64,000 nt of DNA from Armatimonadetes bacterium DC (GCA_001442985.1 LDYB01000023.1:124001-188000), one strand, 5' to 3'; positions 41,806-52,017 are shown, counted from the first letter of the stretch. Program-made: numbers and translations. Notes: generated by a model from the letters alone, not told the origin.

Positions 41806-43509
41806 ATGGCGCGCTACCGCTGGAAAATCCGACAAACGGACGACTCAAAAGTAGAGCTGCTGACGCGCGAGCTGAGCCTTCACCCAATTGTGGCGCGGAT
41901 TCTCGTGGCGCGGGGCTATGAAGACCCCGAAACCGCCTATAAGTTCCTGAAGCCCTCGCTGGACGATCTTGCCGACCCCCGCTTGTTGCCCGACGCTTCG
42001 CCTGCGGTGGCGCGGCTGGCACGGGCGATTGAGCAGCGCGAGCGCGTGTTGATTTACGGCGACTACGATGTGGATGGCGTCTCTTCCGCAGCGCTGTGGC
42101 ACACGACGCTTTCCCGATTGGGCGTGCCAGTGAAGGTCAAACTGCCGCACCGCGACCGAGAGGGCTACGACCTGCACCCCGTGGCGATTGAGGAGGCGCA
42201 GGCGTTCGGCGCAAAGCTCGTGCTGACCTGCGACTGCGGGACACGCGCCCACGATGTGGTGAACGCCCTGAATGCGCACGGCATCGAGGTGGTTATCACC
42301 GACCACCACGAACCCGACCTGCGCTTGCCGAATGCTGTCGCGGTGGTAAATCCCAAACGCTTCGATTCGCAATATCCTTACGCTGACCTGAGTGGGGTGG
42401 GGGTCTCCTTTCGGCTGGCGGAGGCGCTATTGCGAGAGCGCAACATCCCTCTGCGTCGGTTTCGTGAGCGGATGCTGGACCTGGTAGCGCTGGGCACGGT
42501 GGCGGATGTGGCGCCGCTCACGGGCGAGAACCGTATTCTGGTGCGCGAGGGGCTGGACGCGCTCTACACCACACGACGCAAAGGGCTGATTGCGCTGAAA
42601 CAGGTGGCAGGAATCGCCAACCGCCGCCCCACCGCCACAGATATTGGCTTTCGGCTGGGACCGCGCCTCAACGCCGCGGGGCGTCTGGACGACGCGATTG
42701 CCGCGCTGGAGCTGCTGCTCACCGAAGACGACGCACTGGCAGAACAGTTAGCCAGCGAGCTGAACAGGCAGAATGCCCAGCGTCAACAAATGGAGCAGGA
42801 AGCGATGGAGGAAGCCATCCGAATGGTGCAGGAAGAAGAACAGCTCCGACATCGCGCTCTGGTGGTGGCGTCGCCGAACTGGCATCATGGCATCGTGGGG
42901 CTGGTGGCGGGCAAGCTGCGCGAACGCTTCGGACGCCCCACCTTTGCGATTAGCCTTGAAGAAGAGCTGGGACGCGCCCGCGGCTCCATCCGTAGCATCC
43001 CCGCGATGGATCTGGTGCCCCTGCTCCAGAAAATGAAGCCCCTTTGCACCAAGTGCGGCGGGCACGCCATCGCAGGGGGCTTTTCCGCACGGATTGACCA
43101 GCTGGACGCCCTGCGCCAGCTCATCTGGGAGTACGCCGATAGCCTGCTGACCGATGAAGATTTAATCCCCGCGCTGGAAGTGGACGCCGAAGTGTCGCCT
43201 GAGGAAGTTGACTGGAGGCTCTACCGCGACCTCGCGCATCTGGAGCCGTTCGGGCAGGGCAACGAGGTGCCCGTCTTGCTCTGCCGTGATCTGACCGTGA
43301 TAAGCCGCCGCACCTGTCGGAACAACAAACACCTGTTTCTGGAGCTGAAGCCTCCAGAGCGAGCCATGTATGTCCCTGCAGTGATGTGGAACGGCGCCGA
43401 ATACGCCATAGACCCTCAGACCAGTCTGGATGTCGTCTTCTCTATAGAATGGGACGATTACACGGGCGGCTTGCGCTGGGAGCTCAAAGATTTTGAAGAG
43501 CGTCTGTAG
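41806..43509 (+). CDS. recJ: Single-stranded DNA exonuclease RecJ
   Basis: A 567-residue RecJ. The DHH domain has IYGDYDVDGVSSAALW and VITDHHEPD; the DHHA1 domain has SPNWHHGIVGLVAGKLRERF, GRARGSIRSI and KCGGHAIAGGFS; the OB domain is at the end. It degrades ssDNA 5' to 3' in repair. TATAAT (41790-41795) lies 10 bp before ATG 41806 without a Shine-Dalgarno. Standard length. Confidence 0.95.
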   Translation: MARYRWKIRQTDDSKVELLTRELSLHPIVARILVARGYEDPETAYKFLKPSLDDLADPRLLPDASPAVARLARAIEQRERVLIYGDYDVDGVSSAALWHTTLSRLGVPVKVKLPHRDREGYDLHPVAIEEAQAFGAKLVLTCDCGTRAHDVVNALNAHGIEVVITDHHEPDLRLPNAVAVVNPKRFDSQYPYADLSGVGVSFRLAEALLRERNIPLRRFRERMLDLVALGTVADVAPLTGENRILVREGLDALYTTRRKGLIALKQVAGIANRRPTATDIGFRLGPRLNAAGRLDDAIAALELLLTEDDALAEQLASELNRQNAQRQQMEQEAMEEAIRMVQEEEQLRHRALVVASPNWHHGIVGLVAGKLRERFGRPTFAISLEEELGRARGSIRSIPAMDLVPLLQKMKPLCTKCGGHAIAGGFSARIDQLDALRQLIWEYADSLLTDEDLIPALEVDAEVSPEEVDWRLYRDLAHLEPFGQGNEVPVLLCRDLTVISRRTCRNNKHLFLELKPPERAMYVPAVMWNGAEYAIDPQTSLDVVFSIEWDDYTGGLRWELKDFEERL

Positions 43510-43569
43510 CAGGTATAATTGCCCCATCGGCAACGACGCCGAGGCACTGCAACGATGGAGGTGACACGC

Positions 43570-44652
43570 ATGGATATTATGCCGATTCGACGGATTGACC
43601 ATGTGCGGTTCTTCGTGAGTAATGCGAAGCAGGCAGCCTACTTTTACCGCACGATGTTCGGCTTCAATGTGGTGGCATACGCTGGGCTGGAGACGGGCGT
43701 GCGCCACGAAGCCAGTTATGTACTCCAGCAGAACGACATCCGCTTTGTGCTGACCGCCCCTTATAAAGCAGACCACCCCAAGATAGACTGGCTGGTGAAG
43801 CACGGGGACGGCGTTTGCGATATCGCGTTTGAGGTGGACGATGTGGTGCGCGCTTATAGCGAGGCGGTGCGGCGCGGCGCACGCGGCGCCCAGGAGCCAA
43901 CCGTCCTCAAAGACGACGACGGCGAAGTGCATATCGCCTCGATCCACACCTATGGCGATGTGGTGCATACTTTCATCAACCGCGACCGCTATCGCGGGGT
44001 GTTCATGCCCGGCTTCAAGGAGATGTTCATCCCCGGCGAGCCGATTGGGGTCTACGAAATTGACCACATCGTCGGCAATGTGGAGCTGGGTAAGATGAAC
44101 TACTGGGTGGACTTCTATCGCTCCATCATGGGCTTTGAGCTGCTGGTTCACTTCTCGGACGATGACATCAGCACCGAATACTCGGCGCTGATGTCGAAGG
44201 TGGTGCAGGACGGGCGCGGCAAGATTAAGCTGCCCATCAACGAGCCAGCCGAAGGGCGACGCAAATCGCAGATTGAGGAGTATCTGGAGTATAACTCTGG
44301 TCCTGGCGTGCAGCACATTGCGCTGCTGACCGATGATATCATCTCCACGATGCGCCATCTGCGGGCGCGCGGGATGCAGTTCATCTATGTGCCCCAGACC
44401 TACTATGAGGAAGTGCCGCGCCGTGTGGGCACCATAGAGGAGGACCTGCGCGCGATTGCGGAGCTGGGTATTCTGGTAGACCGCGACGAGGAAGGCTACC
44501 TGCTGCAGACCTTCACCAAGACGGTTCAGGATCGCCCGACGCTGTTCTTTGAGATTATCCAGCGCAAGGGTTCGCGCGGCTTCGGCAAGGGCAACTTCAA
44601 GGCGCTCTTTGAGGCGATTGAGCGCGAGCAAGCCATGCGCGGGAACCTGTAA
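43570..44652 (+). CDS. hppD: 4-hydroxyphenylpyruvate dioxygenase
   Basis: A 360-residue double vicinal-oxygen-chelate protein with iron ligands H166 (EIDHIVGNV), H249 (GVQHIALLT) and E328 (LFFEIIQRKGS). It converts 4-hydroxyphenylpyruvate to homogentisate in tyrosine breakdown. No homogentisate dioxygenase is nearby. ATG 43570 has GGAGGTG 6 bp upstream; the two earlier in-frame starts are rejected. TATAAT at 43514 gives an ordinary leader. Confidence 0.94.
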   Translation: MDIMPIRRIDHVRFFVSNAKQAAYFYRTMFGFNVVAYAGLETGVRHEASYVLQQNDIRFVLTAPYKADHPKIDWLVKHGDGVCDIAFEVDDVVRAYSEAVRRGARGAQEPTVLKDDDGEVHIASIHTYGDVVHTFINRDRYRGVFMPGFKEMFIPGEPIGVYEIDHIVGNVELGKMNYWVDFYRSIMGFELLVHFSDDDISTEYSALMSKVVQDGRGKIKLPINEPAEGRRKSQIEEYLEYNSGPGVQHIALLTDDIISTMRHLRARGMQFIYVPQTYYEEVPRRVGTIEEDLRAIAELGILVDRDEEGYLLQTFTKTVQDRPTLFFEIIQRKGSRGFGKGNFKALFEAIEREQAMRGNL

Positions 44653-44674
44653 ACGCGAAATCGTGCCTGGCGGA

Positions 44675-44710
44675 GCCAGCCTGCACCCCGTTGGGGCAGG
44701 CTGGCTTTTT
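44675..44710 (+). terminator. Terminator of hppD
   Basis: GCCAGCCTGC pairs with GCAGGCTGGC followed by TTTTT, 22 bp after the hppD stop. The loop ACCCCGTTGGG can form a small inner pairing. Confidence 0.92.
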
Positions 44711-44748
44711 GCGTCAGGGCTTGTTGCACTCTCAGGTACAATTCCCGC

Positions 44749-47604
44749 ATGCAGTTTCTGGAGCCAGGCTATTTATGGCTTCTGCCTCCACTGCTGTTTG
44801 GGGTTTGGTGGAGTGGGCGGCGCATTCTTGGCATGAGCCGTGCCCGCAAGCGGCTCGTGCTGGCGTTGCGCATGCTGATGGTGGCGCTGCTGGTGCTGGC
44901 GCTGGCAGGACCGCAGGCGATACAGCCCAATCGGGGCACCTGCGTGGTGTTCGCGCTGGATATGTCCGATAGTGTGTCGGATCAGGGGCGCAAGGCGAGC
45001 CGCGAGTTCATCCGACAGGCGTTGCGCCACCTCGGTCCCGACGATCAGGCGGCGATTGTGGCGTTCGGGCGCGATGCGCTGGTGGACACCACTCCCAGCC
45101 CCCTCAAAGAGTTGCCCCCTATCTATTCCAAGCCCGACGCGCGGGGCACGAACCTCGCCGCGGCGATGCGCTTAGCCAGCGCCCTGTTCCCCGATGGCAA
45201 ACACCGCCGTATCGTGTTGCTCACCGACGGCAACGAAACCGAAGGTAACGCCATAGACACCGCGATGGTCGCCAGCACGGAAAATATTGAAGTGGATGTG
45301 GTGCCGCTCCCCTCGGCAGTTTCGGACAAAGAGGCGCTGGTGCTGGAGGTGCAGACGCCCAGCACGGTCAAGATTGGCGAGCCGTTCCAGATGCGGATTG
45401 TGATTGAGGCGCGCACCCACGCGGAAGGCACGCTCCATATTGACCACGACGGCAAGCCTATCAAGAGCATGCGGGTGGCGCTCTCGCCGGGCAAGAATGT
45501 GGTGGTGGCGCCCATTCGCACGGAGAAAGAGGGCTTCCATCGCTATCGGGTGCTGCTGGAGGTCAGCCCCGATGCCGACCCACGCAACAATCAGGGGCGC
45601 GCGTTCGTCAAGGTGCAGGGCAAGCCGAAGGTGTTGCTGGCTGAAGGGGGCGCCCCCGACCCCACCCGCGCCCTGGAACGCGCCCTGAAAGCCAACAATC
45701 TGGAGGTGGTGCGCGCCACCGAGACCACCTTCCCCGCACGCCCCGACGAACTGCAGGGCTACGACGCGATTATTCTCCACGATTTCCCCGCCACCGCGCT
45801 CACCCCCCAGCAGATGCTCATGATTCAGGCGGCGGTACGCGATACAGGAATCGGCTTCGCGATGATTGGGGGCGAAAACTCGTTCCTGCCAGGAGGCTAT
45901 TATGAGACCCCTATCGCCGAGATTCTGCCAGTGGACTTAGATGTACGCCAGCGCAGGGTTTTCCCGCCTGCCACCGTGGTGATTATCGTGGACATTTCGG
46001 GTAGCATGGAAGTGCCAGAAGATGGTATCCCGAAAATCCAGCTGGCGGCGAAGGCGGCAGTGGAATCGCTGAAACTGCTTCGCCCCAACGATCGGTTCGG
46101 CGTGATTGTGAGTGGCACGGGGGTGGACTGGCTCGCCCCGATTCAGCCTGCGGACAACAAGGAGCGCACCATTGCACAGGTCATGCGGATGGAGGCAGGG
46201 GGCGGCGGGATTTATGTGCGCCCCTCGCTGGAGTTTGCCCTGAAGGCGCTGACCACCGAAACCACCCATGTGCGCCATGTGATTCTGCTGGCGGACGGCG
46301 ACGACTGCGACGAGCAGGAGGGATGTTTTGAGCTGGGCGCGACGATGCGCAAAATGGGCATCACGATGTCGGTGGTCTCGCTGGGGCGCGGCAGGGATGT
46401 GGAGTTTCTCAAGCAGCTCGCGAAGGTATCGGGCGGGAACTTTTACCTCACCGAGCGCGCTCGCGACCTACCCCGCCTCTTCACCGCCGATGTGAGCCTG
46501 ATGACCCGCTCCGCGATTGAAGAGGGCGCGTTCATCCCCAAAATCGCGGCGAGCGACGAAATGCTTCAGGGGATTGACTGGAACCGCACTCCGCCCCTGC
46601 TGGCGTATGATCTGACCTCCGACCGCCCGCTGGCGCGCACGCTGATGCGCACCCACAAGGATGATCCCCTGCTGGCGGTGTGGCAGTATGGGCTGGGAAC
46701 CTCGCTGGCGTTCACTTCTGATGCGAAACCGCGCTGGGCACAGCGCTGGGTCGGCTGGAACGAGTTCGCCCCGTTCTGGACCCAGCTCACGCGCTCTATC
46801 TTGCGCAAAGGAAGTCGCCAGGACTACCAGCTCACCGTGCGCCAGGAAGGCGGGCAGGCGGTGGTGGAGATGCAGGCGTTTACCCCCGAAGGTGAACCCA
46901 TCAACTTTCTCCAGCCCGAGCTGCGCGTCAGCACGCCTTCAGGGGAGAACCTCACGCTGACTCTGAATCAGGAAGCGCCCGGTCGCTATCAAGGGCGTTT
47001 CCCCCTGCGCGAGATAGGCGACTACCTGCTCACAACCGTAGAGAAACAGCCCGACGGAACCGTGCGCACCTTCACGACAGGGTTTGCGGTGCCATACCCT
47101 TCAGAATATCGCTTCACCCGCACGAACACGCCGCTGCTGAACCGTATCGCGGAGCTGACGGGTGGCAAGGTGAACCCCCAGCCGACAGAAGTGTTCCGCT
47201 TGCCCACGCGGCAGGGGCGCTCGGTGCGTGATTTGTGGCAGAGTTTCCTGTGGCTGGCGCTGGTGCTTCTGCTAACAGACATCACCCTTCGGCGTGTGAT
47301 GATTCCTGTGGAAGCGATATGGGGCTGGATACGGGCGTTGCCGCGTCGGGTGACGCAAGTAGGTCGTGGCGTGCGCCCCGCCCCGCAGGCGCAGGCATCC
47401 GCGCGCCTGCTGAGCGTCAAGGGGCGTGTGCGTCAGGAAACGGCGTCCAGTTCCACAGCGCCCATGTCTTCCCCGACTCGTCCAGAGCCAGCGTCCCCTG
47501 TTGCTCCCAGTGCGCCCGCCCCGAAACCGCCGCCCGCCACCACACCGCAGGAGACCACCAGCCGCCTGCTGGAAATCAAAAAGCGCCGGGGTGGGCAGGG
47601 CTAA
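44749..47604 (+). CDS. Membrane protein with two VWA domains and amidotransferase-like fold
   Basis: A 951-residue protein of the BatA/planctomycete VWA type. Two N-terminal membrane helices are followed by a first VWA (FALDMSDSVSDQG). A class-I glutamine-amidotransferase-like segment (AMIGGENSFLPGGYY) carries no evident catalytic Cys. A second VWA has a full MIDAS (VIIVDISGSMEVP, LLADGDDCDEQEG), then beta domains, a membrane helix near 840 and a Pro/Ser-rich cytoplasmic tail. It probably binds metal and partners in the periplasm. TACAAT (44737-44742) is 6 bp before ATG, a leaderless start. Confidence 0.82.
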   Translation: MQFLEPGYLWLLPPLLFGVWWSGRRILGMSRARKRLVLALRMLMVALLVLALAGPQAIQPNRGTCVVFALDMSDSVSDQGRKASREFIRQALRHLGPDDQAAIVAFGRDALVDTTPSPLKELPPIYSKPDARGTNLAAAMRLASALFPDGKHRRIVLLTDGNETEGNAIDTAMVASTENIEVDVVPLPSAVSDKEALVLEVQTPSTVKIGEPFQMRIVIEARTHAEGTLHIDHDGKPIKSMRVALSPGKNVVVAPIRTEKEGFHRYRVLLEVSPDADPRNNQGRAFVKVQGKPKVLLAEGGAPDPTRALERALKANNLEVVRATETTFPARPDELQGYDAIILHDFPATALTPQQMLMIQAAVRDTGIGFAMIGGENSFLPGGYYETPIAEILPVDLDVRQRRVFPPATVVIIVDISGSMEVPEDGIPKIQLAAKAAVESLKLLRPNDRFGVIVSGTGVDWLAPIQPADNKERTIAQVMRMEAGGGGIYVRPSLEFALKALTTETTHVRHVILLADGDDCDEQEGCFELGATMRKMGITMSVVSLGRGRDVEFLKQLAKVSGGNFYLTERARDLPRLFTADVSLMTRSAIEEGAFIPKIAASDEMLQGIDWNRTPPLLAYDLTSDRPLARTLMRTHKDDPLLAVWQYGLGTSLAFTSDAKPRWAQRWVGWNEFAPFWTQLTRSILRKGSRQDYQLTVRQEGGQAVVEMQAFTPEGEPINFLQPELRVSTPSGENLTLTLNQEAPGRYQGRFPLREIGDYLLTTVEKQPDGTVRTFTTGFAVPYPSEYRFTRTNTPLLNRIAELTGGKVNPQPTEVFRLPTRQGRSVRDLWQSFLWLALVLLLTDITLRRVMIPVEAIWGWIRALPRRVTQVGRGVRPAPQAQASARLLSVKGRVRQETASSSTAPMSSPTRPEPASPVAPSAPAPKPPPATTPQETTSRLLEIKKRRGGQG

Positions 47605-49424
47605 TAACCCAGTTCAAAAAAGGTGCGGAGCCATTCGCCTGCGATTGGCGCCGCCACCGCGCCACCGCCCCCCGACTCTTCTGCCATCACGCATACCACC
47701 ACGCGCGGCTGGTCGGCAGGCGCAAACGCCACAAACCATGCGTGCGTCTTGCCTCCCTTGCGAAACTCGGCGGAGCCTGTTTTGCCCGCGACACGCACGC
47801 CGGGCACGCGCGCCGCGCCCGCCGTACCCTGCTCTACCACCCGCACCATGCCCTCTATCACCGCTTCCCAGTGCGCCGGGTTCGCCTGCACCCGATGAAT
47901 CACCTCAGGCTCAAAAGTCCGAATCACCTGCCCCGCTTCCGACACAATCTGTTTCACCAGGTGGGGGCGATACATCACGCCGCGATTCGCAATCCCCATC
48001 GTGGCGACCGCCATCTGGAGGGGGGTTACATGCAGATAGCCCTGCCCGATGCTGTAGTTGAGCGTCTCGCCGCCGTACCAGGGTTCTTTCAGCACGCGCC
48101 GTTTCCAGTCGGGGTCGGGAACCAAGCCCTTGCGCTCATGGGGCAGGTCAATTCCTGTGGGTTGCCCCAGTCCAAAGGCGCGCGCCGTTTCTGCAATCTT
48201 TTCGGGACCCAGTTTCTGCCCCAGCAGGTAGTAAAACACATCGCACGACATGGCGATGGACTTATAGAAGTCCACATAGCCGTGATGTCTCCAGCAGCGG
48301 AAAGTGCGCGTGCCCAGCCGATAGCCCCCCTGACAGGTAATGGCAGTGCGCGTGGAGATAAGCCCCTGCTCCAGCCCTTCGAGCGCCAGCAACGGCTTGA
48401 AGATGGAGCCGGGCGCATAGCTGGACTGGATGGCGCGGTTGTTGAGGGGCGCATCGGGGTTATTGAGAAGGGGGCGCCATACCTCGCGCGGGATTCGGGG
48501 CACGAACAGGTTCGGGTCAAACGCAGGCTGGCTGACCATCGTTAGTACCTCGCCCGTGCGGGGGTCTAACGCCACCAGTGCGCCCTTGTGCCCCTGCAAC
48601 AGTTCAAAAGCCTTCTGCTGGAGGCGCGTGTCGATGCTGATAATCAGCCGCGCCCCCGGCTTGGGTTCAAACTCCTGAAGTACCCGATGAATCTTGCCCA
48701 GGGGCGTAACCTCCACCTGCTGACCGCCCGGTTTGCCGTGCAGGTAAAGTTCGTACTCTTTCTCCAGTCCGTTTTTGCCCACGAAGTCGGTTCCGTCGTA
48801 AAGGCGTGCGGTGAGCCAGTCGGTCGGCTCCTCGTGGCGGGTCTTCTCGGTGTATTCCTTGAGTTCGTCTTCGGAGATCTGCCCGACATAGCCCACGATA
48901 TGGGCGTAGAGTTTCCCGTAGGGGTAGCGGCGCATCGCCTGCATGGTGACTTCCACTTCGGGGAGGTTATACTGGCTTTCCAGCAGGTTGACCGCCTGCT
49001 CGTGCGAAACGCCCTTTTGCACCACCAGCGGCACATAGGGGTTAATGCGCGGGTTGGAGACCATCTCCTGAAGGTCTTCGGGCGCCATGCCGAGCCGTTG
49101 CGCCACAAGCGGGATGCGCTCTGGATTCTGACGCAGCAGGTAGGGCATCACGCTGACCACCAGCTGCGCCTTGTTCACGGCAATCGGGGTGTTGTTGCGG
49201 TCTACAATCAGCCCACGCGGAGGCGGGATTCGGATGAGCCGCGTGCGCACCAGCTCCGCACGGGTCGCCAGCTCCGCGCCGTGCAGAATCTGCAGGTACC
49301 ACAAGCGCACCCCCAGAATCAGCAACACGACGCCCACCATCCCCAGCATGATGTATTCGCGGGGGCGAGCAATGCGCTGCGCCTCCGCCTGAACCCCCAG
49401 GTAGCGTTTTGGACGCCGAATCAT
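47601..49424 (-). CDS. mrdA: Penicillin-binding protein 2 (transpeptidase)
   Basis: A 607-residue class B PBP. One N-terminal membrane helix (IMLGMVGVVLLILGVRLWYL), the dimerisation domain starting PPRGLIVDRNNTPIA, and the transpeptidase with S340-IFK (APGSIFKPLL), the SCD motif (AMSCDVFYYL) and K548-TG (VAGKTGSAEF). It cross-links peptidoglycan for cell elongation with RodA, which is not adjacent. Its ATG overlaps the PBP1A stop. Its own stop overlaps that of the convergent VWA gene. Confidence 0.92.
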   Translation of the reverse strand: MIRRPKRYLGVQAEAQRIARPREYIMLGMVGVVLLILGVRLWYLQILHGAELATRAELVRTRLIRIPPPRGLIVDRNNTPIAVNKAQLVVSVMPYLLRQNPERIPLVAQRLGMAPEDLQEMVSNPRINPYVPLVVQKGVSHEQAVNLLESQYNLPEVEVTMQAMRRYPYGKLYAHIVGYVGQISEDELKEYTEKTRHEEPTDWLTARLYDGTDFVGKNGLEKEYELYLHGKPGGQQVEVTPLGKIHRVLQEFEPKPGARLIISIDTRLQQKAFELLQGHKGALVALDPRTGEVLTMVSQPAFDPNLFVPRIPREVWRPLLNNPDAPLNNRAIQSSYAPGSIFKPLLALEGLEQGLISTRTAITCQGGYRLGTRTFRCWRHHGYVDFYKSIAMSCDVFYYLLGQKLGPEKIAETARAFGLGQPTGIDLPHERKGLVPDPDWKRRVLKEPWYGGETLNYSIGQGYLHVTPLQMAVATMGIANRGVMYRPHLVKQIVSEAGQVIRTFEPEVIHRVQANPAHWEAVIEGMVRVVEQGTAGAARVPGVRVAGKTGSAEFRKGGKTHAWFVAFAPADQPRVVVCVMAEESGGGGAVAAPIAGEWLRTFFELGY

Positions 49425-51760
49425 CGCACACGCACCCCGTGTTTACGGCACTTCTGCTTCGGCTGGGCGCCTGCCGGGAACTGGCGTGTGATGACCTCAG
49501 GGCAGTAGTCGGTTGCGAGCTGCCCCGTGTCGACGCAAACCGCCACACTGATGGTTTCGGGGGGCGCGGGCGCCCTGGGAGGCGGAGGGGGGGCTTGCGT
49601 TCTGGGCGCTCCTCCTGAAACGCTGGGGGTACTGGGAGTCTCGCGCAGGCTTGGGGTAGCCCCCAGGTCGGCTGGCTCACCTGAATACGGCTGGGAAGTT
49701 ACGGGCGCATCGGCAGGGGTCTCGTCGCTGGGCAGGGTGGTCGTTCCGTCAGAACTTACCGGCGTGTCAGGCGGTACGCTTCCATCTGGGGGCGGGCTTA
49801 CAGCAGGTTCGTTGCTGACAGGCGTCTCTGGCTCCGATTCGGCAGGCGGCGTCGTGCGGTTCGGAACCTGCAGTTTCGCGTCGATTGCCAGTACCTGTTC
49901 CATCAGGTTTGCCCAGATGCGGGCGCACACCGTGCCGCCGAACACGCGCTTCATCGGGCGGTACTCCCACCGGTGAGTCTGCGGGTTATAATGCTCGCTG
50001 GCGACCCACACCACAGCGAGATAGTGATCGGTGTAGCCCACGAACCATGCGTCGCGATGGTCACTGGTGGTGCCTGTTTTACCGCGCGCGTTCGGGATTC
50101 GCGCCGCCGCTTTCCCTGTGCCGCGCACCACCGCCTCCCGAAGAATCTGGTCTATCCACTCCGCGCTTTGCTCGGACAATACCTGAGGCACTACCTGTGC
50201 CTGCTGCTCCAGCAGCACCGCCTGATTACGGTCCGCCACGCGCCTGATCAGGATGGGTTCGATGCGATTGCCCCTGGTGGCGAACACGGTGTAGGCTTTC
50301 GCCAGCTCAATAGGGCGCACTGCCGACGCGCCCAGCGCAAGTGGCAACACCGGTTCCAGAGGCGACTCGATGCCGAATCGCTCGTGGGCGAACTCGGCGA
50401 GGGTTTTCGCACCGACCAGCTGCGCCGCCCGTACCGCAGGGATGTTAATGGAGTATGCCAGCGCGCGCGTTACCGTCACGGCGCCCCGAAACTTGCCGTC
50501 GGCGTTTTGGGGACGCCAGTATTTACCACGCACACCGCTGGGCAGGCTGAGCGGGCTATCCTGTAAGACGCTATTGGGGGTCAGCTTGCCCAGCTCAAAC
50601 GCCGTGGCGTACACAATTGGCTTGAACGCCGAGCCGGGCTGGCGCCGCCCCTGCGTGATGGTGTTGAACTGTGAGCGGCGGAAGTCCACCCCTCCCACCA
50701 TCGCGCGGATGTAGCCCGTGCGCAGGTCTATCAGCAAAATCGCGCCCTGCGTCACGCCCTGAGCCGAAAAAGCTTTGATCCCATTTTGCAGGGCGCGCTC
50801 CGCCGCCTGTTGCATGCCCATGTGAATCGTGGTCTGGACCTGCAACCCCCCTTGCAGAATCAGCTCCTTGCCGTAGAGCCGTTCCAGCTCGCGCATAGCG
50901 TCCATCACGGCGTAGGGGGCGAGAAAGCGCGTGCGGGGACGGTTGCGCGTCAGGCGCAGGGGTTCGGCTCTGGCGGCGTCGCGCTGTTCGGGCGTGATGT
51001 AGCCCTCCCGTGCCATCAGCGCCAGCACCAGATTGCGCTGTTCAATCGCCTCATCCGGGTTCCCGAACGGCTCATAGGCTGAAGGGCGCTGCGGGAGCGC
51101 GGCGAGCAAAGCGCACTCCGCCAGAGTCAGTTTGTCTAAGGGCTTGTTAAAATAAACCTTCGCGGCGGCTTTGACCCCATAGGCGCCGTTGCCATAATAA
51201 ACCTGATTGAGATAGAGCTCCAGAATGCGCTCCTTGCTCAGGCGACGCTCCATCTCCTGCGCCAGAATAATCTCCTGAATCTTGCGCGAGAAGGTGCGCT
51301 GCTGGGTGAGAAACGCATTGCGCGCCAGCTGCTGGGTAATGGTACTTCCCCCCTGACGAATGTCGCCCTCCGTAAGATTAACCCACAGCGCCCGCAACAC
51401 CCCCCTCCAGTCCACCCCACGATGCTGCCAGAATCGGCGGTCCTCTTTGGCAATCGTGGCGTTAATCAGATGTTTGGGAATCTGCTCCAGCGGCACAGGT
51501 TCGCGGTACTCCTCCGCAATCCGCGCCAGTTGCACCCCGTCCGCCGAGAGAATGAAGCTGGCATCGCGCGGCTGGTAGTTCTCAATCACACTCACGGAGG
51601 GCATCATCTGCACGACCTGATAATACAGCACCACCACAAAGGTGATTCCCCCCAGCATCATTAACAGAAACAGCAGGGTCAGGTACGCAAGGAACCGTTT
51701 CCACCAGCGGCGTCGCTTGCGTTTTGAAACCTGTTTCACCGAATGAGACTGCGTTCGCAT
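49421..51760 (-). CDS. mrcA: Bifunctional penicillin-binding protein 1A
   Basis: A 779-residue class A PBP. Basic N-terminus, membrane helix (22-48), glycosyltransferase with E106 (IAKEDRRFWQHRG) and GGSTITQQLARN, then transpeptidase with S377-AFK (PGSAFKPIVYA), SIN (YSINIPAVR) and K561-TG (GKTGTTSDHRDAWF). The last ~130 residues are a Pro/Ser/Thr-rich tail ending in a short Cys-containing domain. TATACT (51775-51770) is 9 bp before ATG with no Shine-Dalgarno. The PBP2 gene follows by ATGA overlap. Confidence 0.93.
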   Translation of the reverse strand: MRTQSHSVKQVSKRKRRRWWKRFLAYLTLLFLLMMLGGITFVVVLYYQVVQMMPSVSVIENYQPRDASFILSADGVQLARIAEEYREPVPLEQIPKHLINATIAKEDRRFWQHRGVDWRGVLRALWVNLTEGDIRQGGSTITQQLARNAFLTQQRTFSRKIQEIILAQEMERRLSKERILELYLNQVYYGNGAYGVKAAAKVYFNKPLDKLTLAECALLAALPQRPSAYEPFGNPDEAIEQRNLVLALMAREGYITPEQRDAARAEPLRLTRNRPRTRFLAPYAVMDAMRELERLYGKELILQGGLQVQTTIHMGMQQAAERALQNGIKAFSAQGVTQGAILLIDLRTGYIRAMVGGVDFRRSQFNTITQGRRQPGSAFKPIVYATAFELGKLTPNSVLQDSPLSLPSGVRGKYWRPQNADGKFRGAVTVTRALAYSINIPAVRAAQLVGAKTLAEFAHERFGIESPLEPVLPLALGASAVRPIELAKAYTVFATRGNRIEPILIRRVADRNQAVLLEQQAQVVPQVLSEQSAEWIDQILREAVVRGTGKAAARIPNARGKTGTTSDHRDAWFVGYTDHYLAVVWVASEHYNPQTHRWEYRPMKRVFGGTVCARIWANLMEQVLAIDAKLQVPNRTTPPAESEPETPVSNEPAVSPPPDGSVPPDTPVSSDGTTTLPSDETPADAPVTSQPYSGEPADLGATPSLRETPSTPSVSGGAPRTQAPPPPPRAPAPPETISVAVCVDTGQLATDYCPEVITRQFPAGAQPKQKCRKHGVRVR

Positions 51761-51769
51761 GGATACATT

Positions 51770-51775
51770 AGTATA
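51770..51775 (-). promoter_or_regulatory. -10 hexamer of the PBP1A-PBP2 operon (leaderless type)
   Basis: TATACT on the minus strand ends 9 bp before the PBP1A ATG. No clear -35 is visible. Confidence 0.5.
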
Positions 51776-51801
51776 CCCTTCTGGAGGGTATCCTCTGTCC
51801 T

Positions 51802-51846
51802 GCGGCTGAAGCCGTTCCTATGAGACAAAGCCGACCTTCGTCGGCT
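51802..51846. repeat. Fragment of the modular palindromic repeat
   Basis: The 242-bp gap 51776-52017 holds GAAGCCGTTCCTATGAGACA and GCCGACCTTCGTCGGC, modules of copies A-C, with the same GCCGAC/GTCGGC hairpin. Downstream (51846-51905) lies a different hairpin, AGCGCA/TGCGCT inside GTAGCA/TGCTAC. No gene is seen. TATACT at 51986-51991 is the likely -10 of the acyl-CoA ligase gene. Confidence 0.65.
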
Positions 51847-52017
51847 AAAGTAGCAAGCGCATCTCTGCGCTTTGATGTTGGGCAGGATGCCCCTGCTACG
51901 GGAGCCAGCGGAGTTTGATAGATTCTCAGCCCCTAGCTCGTGTCGGCAGGAAACGATTGCTTCGCGCTGTAAATGAATTACGCGGTATACTAAACAGTCG
52001 GTAGAGAGGTGAAGGCG

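Noticed and set aside
43162-44631. 489-codon open frame on the minus strand
   Set aside because: Antisense to recJ and hppD, both with clear catalytic motifs.
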